This document shows, piece by piece, positions 45,041-51,736 of a DNA stretch of 64,000 nt. Numbering within the stretch: position 1 is the first letter of the stretch; the number at the start of each line of letters is the position of its first letter. The stretch spans positions 1,240,001-1,304,000 of the forward strand of contig JBALVI010000001.1 of NCBI GenBank assembly GCA_036961205.1. Direction: 5' to 3'. Origin of the DNA: CALJFL01 sp036961205 (GTDB lineage Bacteria; Pseudomonadota; Gammaproteobacteria; Pseudomonadales; Halieaceae). The notes below the pieces were generated by a model. That model was not told the DNA's origin, ran no database searches, and saw only the letters and a list, made by a program, of their open reading frames with translations. Made by a program: the position numbers and the translations under genes.

Positions 45041-45087
45041 AGGATATTCAGGCCCCACAGACGCGGGGCGAGTTTTTTGAAGCTTAA
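44965..45087 (+). pseudogene. 40-codon signal-peptide remnant of a DsbA-like gene
   Basis: ATG 44965 to TAA 45085-45087 encodes MNRTFFVVLMRVAVLFGFAS followed by SWAASEDIQ, clearly paralogous to the start of the DsbA-like protein at 46246 (MNKLFFVAVL ... SWAASDDIE). It stops shortly after the signal peptide. Either a truncated duplicate or now a short leader peptide for the intact DsbA gene that begins 19 bases later. Confidence 0.75.
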
Positions 45088-45106
45088 AAAAATGGGTGAG
45101 TTGTTT

Positions 45107-45928
45107 ATGAAATCAAGAATTATGAAACATGGAGTTTTAGAAAAACTGCTTCAAGCGGGACTGGTCTTTTTTTCCCTTATTCTGTGTTCGGTACCCAATC
45201 TTTTGGCGGAGACCTATGGCGTCGAGTCAACAAACGTGCATGACCGCCCTGCGGTTATGAGCCCGGATGTTGCATCAAGGAGCACTGACCCAGACAGACC
45301 GCCAGCCTATGGGCCCGAAGACGCTAGGGTACGGGTCATTATATTTAGTGACTATGAGTGTATTCACTGTCGTCGGGTCACCCAGGCCACTCATCAAATT
45401 TCCGCAGAATTTCCTGGAGAAGTAAGAGTCGAAGTTTGGCATCACCCCATTTCAAGTCACGAAAAAGCTGAGACGGGGGCACGGGCAGCTGTCGCTGCAC
45501 AGCAACAGGGCAAATTCTGGGAGATGCACGATATGATATTCTCATCGCCCGCTACGATGGAAGTCTCAGATTTGGAGCGATATGCGCAGAAGCTGGATCT
45601 GGACATGGATCAATTCAGGGCAGATATGAACAATCCAGATATACAAGAGCGAATCCGCCAGGAAGGCGCATTGGCAGACGCACTTGGAGCCCGTGCAACC
45701 CCAGGAATCTTAATCAATGGTAAGGTCCACGTAGGTTGGGCGAGCTGGAAAAACTTCCGGCGTAAAGTGGAGCGGGAGTTGGCCGCCGCCAATCTGCTGG
45801 CTGAGCAAGGTATGGACCCAGCTGAAATTCAGCATGAAAGGGCATTTGAAAATTACACTGAGTCTGAGAGCTTGGAACTCTACCGTTCCGCCGTCCTGCA
45901 GACAACAGCGGTGAATACCGTAAATTAG
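45107..45928 (+). CDS. Periplasmic DsbA-family thiol-disulfide oxidoreductase (CIHC)
   Basis: 273 residues. Signal peptide 1-34 (FFSLILCSVPNLLA), then a thioredoxin fold with active site C85-I-H-C88 in SDYECIHCRR, a helical insertion and cis-proline loop ATPGILING. GGGTGAG lies seven bases before ATG 45107, which is preferred over the start at 45092. It belongs to the BdbD/DsbA-like thioredoxin_4 group. The C-terminal roughly 60 residues (EQGMDPAEIQ, YRSAVLQTTAV) are extra. It should catalyse disulfide formation or reshuffling in the periplasm; the neighbouring Cys-rich protein is a likely client (inference). Confidence 0.88.
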   Translation: MKSRIMKHGVLEKLLQAGLVFFSLILCSVPNLLAETYGVESTNVHDRPAVMSPDVASRSTDPDRPPAYGPEDARVRVIIFSDYECIHCRRVTQATHQISAEFPGEVRVEVWHHPISSHEKAETGARAAVAAQQQGKFWEMHDMIFSSPATMEVSDLERYAQKLDLDMDQFRADMNNPDIQERIRQEGALADALGARATPGILINGKVHVGWASWKNFRRKVERELAAANLLAEQGMDPAEIQHERAFENYTESESLELYRSAVLQTTAVNTVN

Positions 45929-46245
45929 AAGGTAACCATTGCTTGCCGTTTGCCACTCCGGTAGGAAATAGCGCTGATGCGAAATTGATACTGCTTGCAG
46001 CAGAAGTTTTACAATGGATGGGTGGATATGAATTAGAGCCATAAGTGATGATACAACGGGCCTTGTGCCCGTTTTTTCTGGCGCCTCGCAAAGAACGACG
46101 CGCCTTTTTTATTGGAAAAATTTGTAAAAAATGTAGTAAAAACAAGAATTTATTTTACAAACCACAATTATGTTCTAAGCTTTAAATGTGCTGCATTGGT
46201 TCCTGATGGCACGAAGCTCGTCAATTTTCTGTTGGAGATTTATCA
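45929..46245. other. Spacer between the two DsbA-like genes
   Basis: 317 bases without a gene. It holds the terminator of the first gene (46055-46077) and the leader/promoter copy of the second (from 46136). Nothing else recognised. Confidence 0.6.
46055..46077 (+). terminator. Rho-independent terminator after the first DsbA-like gene
   Basis: AACGGGC pairs with GCCCGTT across CTTGT and is followed by Ts. The loop and part of the stem are the same as in the terminator at 44751, as expected if the whole transcription unit was duplicated. Confidence 0.9.
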
Positions 46246-46320
46246 ATGAACAAACTATTTTTCGTGGCGGTACTGAGTTTCACGATGTTATTGGGCGCCC
46301 AGACTTCGTGGGCAGCATCC
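46136..46320 (+). repeat. Duplicated leader plus signal-peptide segment, copy 2
   Basis: Counterpart of 44854-45040, here driving the intact DsbA-like gene at 46246. Confidence 0.7.
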
Positions 46321-47025
46321 GACGATATTGAAGCCCTGCAAAAAGACGTGGCCGAGTTGAAGAAGGGCCAGGAAGCCATGCAGAAAAACCTGGAAGAAAT
46401 CAAAAAACTTGTACAGCAGGGTGCTCGCCCCAGCGGAGGTTCTGGGTTTAAACCTCAAGATTTTTCCATCGCGGGCACAGCAGTCAAAGGCGATAGAAAT
46501 GCAACCGTCACCATCGTGGAATTCAGTGACTATCAGTGCCCTTACTGTAAACGACATGCTGAAGGCACCATGCCCGAACTAGTGAAGAAGTACGTGGATA
46601 CCGGCAAAGCAAAAATTGTAATGATGGAGAACCCCATAGAATCAATTCACAAGAACGCCATGGGGGCCTCCCAGGCCGCACTCTGTGCTGGCGCCCAGGG
46701 ACAGTACTGGGAAATGCATGACATCATGTTCGTTAATTACAAGAAACTGGGTGTCGATGAACTCAAAGGCTACGCGGGAGAAATCGGCTTGGAGACCGAA
46801 GACTTCAATACCTGCCTCGACGAAAAGAAATACGAAGACCAGGTGAAGGCAAATTTATCCACTGCCCGAAAGTTGGGTGTTCGCGGCACACCCGGCTTCG
46901 TGGTCGGACTGACAGACCCTAAAGACCCTGACAAGGTCAAAGGTAGCAAATACATAAAGGGTGCTCAGGGCGTAGATGCGTTCTCAGAAGCGATCGACGA
47001 GTTGTTAAAAGCCGATAAATCCTGA
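46246..47025 (+). CDS. Periplasmic DsbA-family thiol-disulfide oxidoreductase (CPYC)
   Basis: 259 residues. Signal peptide 1-24 (...AQTSWAA), a short N-terminal coiled coil (about 27-57, EALQKDVAELKKGQEAMQKN), then a DsbA/BdbD-like thioredoxin fold with active site C98-P-Y-C101 and the cis-proline loop RGTPGFVVG. The coiled coil suggests an oligomer, as seen in trimeric ScsC-type oxidoreductases. GGAGATT precedes the ATG. It is paired with the CIHC homologue, and both lie between the Cys-rich protein and gspA. Confidence 0.9.
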   Translation: MNKLFFVAVLSFTMLLGAQTSWAASDDIEALQKDVAELKKGQEAMQKNLEEIKKLVQQGARPSGGSGFKPQDFSIAGTAVKGDRNATVTIVEFSDYQCPYCKRHAEGTMPELVKKYVDTGKAKIVMMENPIESIHKNAMGASQAALCAGAQGQYWEMHDIMFVNYKKLGVDELKGYAGEIGLETEDFNTCLDEKKYEDQVKANLSTARKLGVRGTPGFVVGLTDPKDPDKVKGSKYIKGAQGVDAFSEAIDELLKADKS

Positions 47026-47058
47026 CCTTGAATAAACTGCACAAGAATGCGTTGAAGT

Positions 47059-47084
47059 AACCGGCCCTATGGCCGGTTTTTTTT
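47059..47084 (+). terminator. Rho-independent terminator after the second DsbA-like gene
   Basis: AACCGGCC pairs with GGCCGGTT across CTAT, followed by T-rich sequence. Strong; gspA starts 39 bases later and must have its own promoter or rely on readthrough. Confidence 0.93.
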
Positions 47085-47122
47085 CGCGAAGTCCAACTCG
47101 TTGAGCTGGTAGACTGCCAGTC

Positions 47123-49015
47123 ATGCATTACCAACACCATTTTCAACTGAAGGAAGCGCCATTCTCCATCGCGCCAGATCCGCGATATCTTTACCTGACA
47201 GAAAACCACCGGGAGGCTCTGGCGCATCTGCTGTACGGCGTCACCAGCAACGGCGGCTTCGTTCTGCTGACTGGTGATATCGGGGCCGGAAAGACAACGG
47301 TGTGCCAGTGCATGCTGGAGCAGTTGCCGGAAAATACCAACGTCGCCTACATCCTCAACCCTAAACTGCAGCCCTGGGAATTTCTTGCTGCCATCTGCGA
47401 TGAATTGGGTATTGGCTACAGCGCAGAGAACCGTGGCGTAAAACACTACACCGACAGGATCGCCGACTACCTTGTGGATGCTCACGGTAAAGGCTGCAAC
47501 ACCGTGTTGATGGTGGACGAGGCGCAGAACCTCGATGTGGAGATGATGGAGCATCTGAGGCTGCTCACTAACCTGGAAACGCGAGAGAAAAAGCTGCTGC
47601 AGATCATGCTGGTGGGCCAGCCGGAATTGGGGGCGATAATTGACCGCCCGGACATGGAACAGATGAAGCAGCGAATTACAGCGCGCTGTCATCTCGCTCC
47701 CCTGAAACAGAGCGAGTTGTCGGCCTACGTTGAGCACCGCTTGGCCGTCGCAGGAACCGACAAGTCGATATTTACCGAGCGCAGCCTGGACGCATTGTGG
47801 AAATTGACCCAAGGCGTGCCGCGTATCATTAACATTGTCTGTGACCGGGCGATGCTTGGGGCATTTGTGTCGGGTAAAACGTCGGTAGAAGAAGACGTAC
47901 TGCGAACCGCGGCAAAAGAGATCATGGGGGAGAGGGCGATCCCATCCGGGAACTCCCACCAAAAATATCTTCGCTTTGCGGGTATGGCTGCGCTACTGCT
48001 GGCAGCTGTTGCTGTCGGCTACTTGCTGCGTTCGCAGGTGGAACTTGGTTCGGTGGAGCAGAGTGCTGCAGACCTGGGTAGGGCCGATAGGACAGAAGCT
48101 GTGCTCGGGGAATTGTCGTCTCCTCCCATCGCCGTAGAGTACATCGCTGCACCACTATCGGATGCATCGGCTACGGTAAATGTTGCAGCCACAACGCATA
48201 CCGAAAATACAAGTGAGATGACTAGCAAGGCCGCGGTTGAAACTGTGGCCACTGCGCTCGAATTGGAGGAGGTTGTAGGCGCGATGGTGCTAGACCCTGT
48301 CGCTGCCGAAGCAATCGAAACCGAAACCGAAACCGATGTCGCTGACGTTGGCGCGAAGATCGTGCCCAATGAACAGGAGGCTATCGAAGATCCGGTTTTG
48401 GGACTGGTTTTTCCAGCACTTAACGACAGCGCTCGATCTCGCGAACTCGCTTTTCGATCCCTGTTCGCACAGTGGGGAGTCGACTACGCGGTAGTACGGG
48501 AGGACTCGAACTGCGAGTACGCCAGAGAATATGGTCTGGGCTGCCAGGCGGGGCGCATTAATCTCGCGCAGCTGCGGGAGCTGAATCGGCCCATGGTATT
48601 AACCTTACACGATCCCCTGGGGAATACCTTTGAGGCCGCACTCCTGTCCGTTCGCGGTTTGCAGGCCGAGGTCTGGCTGAACGGCAAGCGACAGACTATT
48701 ACTGTGGATAAATTGGAAGAAGCCTGGTCCGGAGAGTACTTCGTGTTGTGGCGATTTCCCTCGGGCTATCGGTTTCCCCAACGTAAGGGAGCCACTGGCG
48801 AAGCCATCACCTGGCTGGCCATTCAGTTGGATGAAGAGCACGCCCGTGAGACGGGCCGCTTTGATGATGACCTGGAAGAAAAGTTAAAACTCTATCAGTC
48901 TCAAAACGGCTTGCTAGCCGACGGGATTCTCGGCCCGATGACGGTGATAGCTCTGCAAAACAGCGCCGGGAGCGCTGGTCCGACGCTGGCGCCAGATGGC
49001 GCGGGGGCAAGCTGA
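47123..49015 (+). CDS. gspA: GspA/ExeA-type AAA ATPase with peptidoglycan-binding domain
   Basis: 630 residues: cytoplasmic AAA+ ATPase with Walker A GDIGAGKT (51-58) and Walker B VLMVDEAQNL, one membrane helix (about 285-303, MAALLLAAVAVGYLL), then a periplasmic part with a C39-like segment (LFAQWGVDYAVV ... VLTLHDPLG) and a C-terminal PG_binding_1 domain (LYQSQNGLLADGILGPMTVI). GspA with GspB remodels peptidoglycan so the GspD secretin can assemble, as known for Aeromonas ExeAB. Its TGA overlaps the gspB ATG. Confidence 0.92.
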   Translation: MHYQHHFQLKEAPFSIAPDPRYLYLTENHREALAHLLYGVTSNGGFVLLTGDIGAGKTTVCQCMLEQLPENTNVAYILNPKLQPWEFLAAICDELGIGYSAENRGVKHYTDRIADYLVDAHGKGCNTVLMVDEAQNLDVEMMEHLRLLTNLETREKKLLQIMLVGQPELGAIIDRPDMEQMKQRITARCHLAPLKQSELSAYVEHRLAVAGTDKSIFTERSLDALWKLTQGVPRIINIVCDRAMLGAFVSGKTSVEEDVLRTAAKEIMGERAIPSGNSHQKYLRFAGMAALLLAAVAVGYLLRSQVELGSVEQSAADLGRADRTEAVLGELSSPPIAVEYIAAPLSDASATVNVAATTHTENTSEMTSKAAVETVATALELEEVVGAMVLDPVAAEAIETETETDVADVGAKIVPNEQEAIEDPVLGLVFPALNDSARSRELAFRSLFAQWGVDYAVVREDSNCEYAREYGLGCQAGRINLAQLRELNRPMVLTLHDPLGNTFEAALLSVRGLQAEVWLNGKRQTITVDKLEEAWSGEYFVLWRFPSGYRFPQRKGATGEAITWLAIQLDEEHARETGRFDDDLEEKLKLYQSQNGLLADGILGPMTVIALQNSAGSAGPTLAPDGAGAS

Positions 49016-49824
49016 TGTCTTACATACTACAAGCCCTAAAAGACGCCCAGCGTAGTCGTGAGGGGCGGCAGGTGCCAGATCTTCAGACGGTGCACGCCGT
49101 TCCGGCACCCGGGGAAGGACCCCCGCGATCCCTGGCCAACTTCAAGCCTCTGTTGTTGCTGGCCGGCATCCTGATCGCGGTACTGGGCGGTTGGTGGGTT
49201 GCTGGATTACAGCATGATGGCCCCATCGCCACCGTTGATACTTTGGAACCCTCTACGCCAAAGGCTGTTGCACCCGAGTCGCCGATAAGTATTGGGCAGG
49301 CAGAAAATGCCGGTGCTGATGTGGGCCAGGAAGAATTGGTTATTACCCCTGGTGAAGAGGTGCCGCCTAGGCTAGAGGAGCAGCTTGCTCCGGAGCTGGA
49401 GATTTCAGATAACCGCGTGGAAGTGACACCCGACATACCTGTGGGGGAGCAGGGCTTGGTCCCTGAGGTTAGTGAACCAGACACTTCCTTGACAGCTGCG
49501 CACGTGCCAGCGCCGTCGACGTTACCGCCTGAGAGTTCAAAGATAAAGGACGAGGTAGATCAACCGCCTGAGGTGCCGACACCGCTGGAGGAACAAGTTC
49601 CTCACTTTCGCAATATGCCGCCGGAGATTCAGGAGCAAGTTTCGCTACTCGCTTTTACGATTCACCGCTATTCGCCGAATCCCGATCTGCGTATGGTCAA
49701 GATCAATGGTTTGATATGGCACGAAGGCGACGAGGTTTTGCCCGGCATGGTGGTGGAAAAGATCATACCTGGACAGGTCGTATTAACTTATCAGGCATAC
49801 CTGTTTCGCGTGCCGGTGCGTTAG
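49015..49824 (+). CDS. gspB: GspB/ExeB-type secretin assembly protein
   Basis: 269 residues. The N-terminal MSYILQALKDAQRSREG is the family hallmark, then a membrane helix (about 43-62), a long Pro/Glu-rich periplasmic linker and a C-terminal T2SSB domain (HRYSPNPDLRMVKINGLIWH). It forms a complex with GspA. Coupled to gspA by overlapping stop/start; the next gene starts two bases after its stop. Confidence 0.92.
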   Translation: MSYILQALKDAQRSREGRQVPDLQTVHAVPAPGEGPPRSLANFKPLLLLAGILIAVLGGWWVAGLQHDGPIATVDTLEPSTPKAVAPESPISIGQAENAGADVGQEELVITPGEEVPPRLEEQLAPELEISDNRVEVTPDIPVGEQGLVPEVSEPDTSLTAAHVPAPSTLPPESSKIKDEVDQPPEVPTPLEEQVPHFRNMPPEIQEQVSLLAFTIHRYSPNPDLRMVKINGLIWHEGDEVLPGMVVEKIIPGQVVLTYQAYLFRVPVR

Positions 49825-49825
49825 C

Positions 49826-50950
49826 GTGCTGAACAGTCGCTCACTCGGTCTACTTGCGGTCGTACTGGTGGCTTGGATGTTTTGGAGTCAGGGCGGCGCG
49901 GGTCTATTCTCTTCTTCAGACGCGCCGCCCGATATTGACTCGGCGGGGCCAACAATTGTAGAAACACTGCAGCCAGAAAACCCAATCAAGCCTAATGGAA
50001 AAGGCTCTCGCCCAGTCAATATTCCTGTTCCTAAAGATCCACAAGTAACTCGCCGCTTCCACACGCAGTCCTGTGATCCATCTTCGGAACCACTTCGGGA
50101 AATCCCCGCCGGCGGGATCGTTAAATGGACAGATGAAAAGGGCATTACCCACTACGAGGATTATCACGGGGACACCCGACCTGCAGGGCGAGACCTGGTC
50201 AGTCTCTTTCCCGACATCAAGGATTACTTCTCCCTGGATATCAGTATGCCCTCTGGCGGCCGCCTGCCGGTTGCCGAAAAGGACATTCGGCTTCAAGCCA
50301 CCCGAACTTATGAGCTATATCGTACCTGGCTGGACGACAAGTGGTTGAGTCGTGCGAAAATTCATTTGCGCTTGTATACGAGTGAGCAACAATACGCGGC
50401 TCTGCGAAAGAAATATGTAGGCGCTGACTCCGATGATGTCCCGGGTTTCTATGTGGCGCGCTTAAACCAGGCGGCGATTCTTCACACGGGCAATAAGGCG
50501 CAAACCCTGAGAATCGTGAATCATGAGGTCGCTCACGTTATCAACAACCAGGTATTTGGAACATTACCCCGCTGGCTTAATGAAGGACTGGCGACCTACG
50601 TTGAGGTGCTAAAGGAGGACAGCCTGGAGGTGAAGGTTGCGGATCAACGCCTGGCGAGTTGGAAGACCAATACGATAAGCAACGTTATGCCAGTGGTCTC
50701 TGTCAGGGAGTTGTTATCAGCGACGCAAAGTGACTGGTCGGCGACAAAACGTTTGAGTCACTATCAGCTTTCACAATTACTGACGTATTATTTATTGCAG
50801 CCACAGCACCGCGATTTTACCTTGCCGCTGCTGCGTACGTTGGCAGCACAGAAATGTTCTGAATCAGATGTGGAAAGCCTTATTGACCAACGATATGTAG
50901 GCGGACTATCGGGCTTATCGGAGGATTTCGCTCGCTGGTTGGAGAAGTGA
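49826..50950 (+). CDS. Predicted membrane-anchored zinc metallopeptidase
   Basis: 374 residues from a GTG start. N-terminal membrane anchor (about 6-22), a DUF4124-like segment (IVKWTDEKGITHYEDY, about 99-115), then a gluzincin-type peptidase domain with H233-E-V-A-H237 and second-shell E253 in WLNEGLATYVE. A DUF1570-like peptidase is the best match by motif. It follows gspB directly, so it is probably co-transcribed with gspAB and acts in the periplasm. A role in processing T2SS substrates or secretin assembly is speculation. Confidence 0.75.
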   Translation: MLNSRSLGLLAVVLVAWMFWSQGGAGLFSSSDAPPDIDSAGPTIVETLQPENPIKPNGKGSRPVNIPVPKDPQVTRRFHTQSCDPSSEPLREIPAGGIVKWTDEKGITHYEDYHGDTRPAGRDLVSLFPDIKDYFSLDISMPSGGRLPVAEKDIRLQATRTYELYRTWLDDKWLSRAKIHLRLYTSEQQYAALRKKYVGADSDDVPGFYVARLNQAAILHTGNKAQTLRIVNHEVAHVINNQVFGTLPRWLNEGLATYVEVLKEDSLEVKVADQRLASWKTNTISNVMPVVSVRELLSATQSDWSATKRLSHYQLSQLLTYYLLQPQHRDFTLPLLRTLAAQKCSESDVESLIDQRYVGGLSGLSEDFARWLEK

Positions 50951-50977
50951 GTCCACGCTCACTCTGCTTATTCCCCC

Positions 50978-51646
50978 TTAAATCGAACACGCCCCAATCC
51001 GACTTAAATGGCTGTACTTTAACCCCGTTTCCTCATGCCACTGATCAAAGGCACCTTGAATCAGCCTCATCTCTCTCTGGCTGCTGGGATTGTCTTTAAT
51101 ATCCAGCCCCGCGTTTTGTAAACACCGAGCTACATCGCCAGTAATCAGGAAAGTGTCCTTACCCATATTGCGCAGTACCCGTGGGCCGGTCATGCCGCCC
51201 AGGCGGCTGCCGTGCTTCTTCATATAGGCAAACAAGCCGATCAAGTCATCCTGCGGCCATTTGCTCACCATTTTGCCAAAGCTGCCGTGCTCGCTGGCAA
51301 CCTGACACAGGAAGCGGGCATTATCCTGTACTGCGATCACCTTTTGTCGATTGCGGATGATGAGCGTGTTCTGGCTAAATCGGTCTATCTGATCCGGGCT
51401 TAGCATGACGATTTTGTCCGGCGGGAAACCAAAGAACACCTCTTCAAAGCCGTCCCACTTATTATTGACCACTCGCCATACGAAACCGGCCTGAAACAGG
51501 CAGCGCGCCATTTGGGATAACCAGCGATTGTCTTTGGTGCCGGCCAGTGCTCGTTTGGTCCTGACTTCGGGCATAAGCTCTGCTAATGCTTTCTTGCCGC
51601 CGTAGCGTTTGGCGGCGCGCTGGTGAATGTCTACAAATTTTTCCAT
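50978..51646 (-). CDS. DNA-3-methyladenine glycosylase I-like protein
   Basis: 222-residue HhH-GPD-like base-excision protein resembling Tag: helices with WKxxxVVNNKWDGFEEVF-like order, LIIRNRQKVIAVQDNARF and KYSHLSRIGA. It lacks the Cys/His zinc set that ends classical Tag proteins, so it is a divergent member and activity is not certain. Convergent with the gspAB operon. Confidence 0.72.
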   Translation of the reverse strand: MEKFVDIHQRAAKRYGGKKALAELMPEVRTKRALAGTKDNRWLSQMARCLFQAGFVWRVVNNKWDGFEEVFFGFPPDKIVMLSPDQIDRFSQNTLIIRNRQKVIAVQDNARFLCQVASEHGSFGKMVSKWPQDDLIGLFAYMKKHGSRLGGMTGPRVLRNMGKDTFLITGDVARCLQNAGLDIKDNPSSQREMRLIQGAFDQWHEETGLKYSHLSRIGACSI

Positions 51647-51684
51647 GGGTGCTCCGGTTTCGGGTCGCTAGTACAGCACAAAAT

Positions 51685-51720
51685 AAAAAAGCCCGCACCT
51701 TTCGGGGCGAGCTTTTTTTT
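51685..51720 (-). terminator. Rho-independent terminator of the TonB receptor gene
   Basis: On the minus strand a GC-rich stem (GCTCGCCCCGAAAGGTGCGGGC, shown in part by its arms GC-CGC/GCG-GC) is flanked by eight As and six Ts. It lies 17 bases after the receptor stop and can work in both directions. Confidence 0.8.
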
Positions 51721-51736
51721 AGCGGGTTGAGAAGGC

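Noticed and set aside
45714..46145. 143-codon minus-strand frame over the end of the first DsbA-like gene
   Set aside because: Antisense to a clear thioredoxin-fold gene and its terminator; no recognisable domain.
46937..47962. 341-codon minus-strand frame
   Set aside because: Antisense to gspA, which carries intact Walker motifs; composition typical of a shadow frame.
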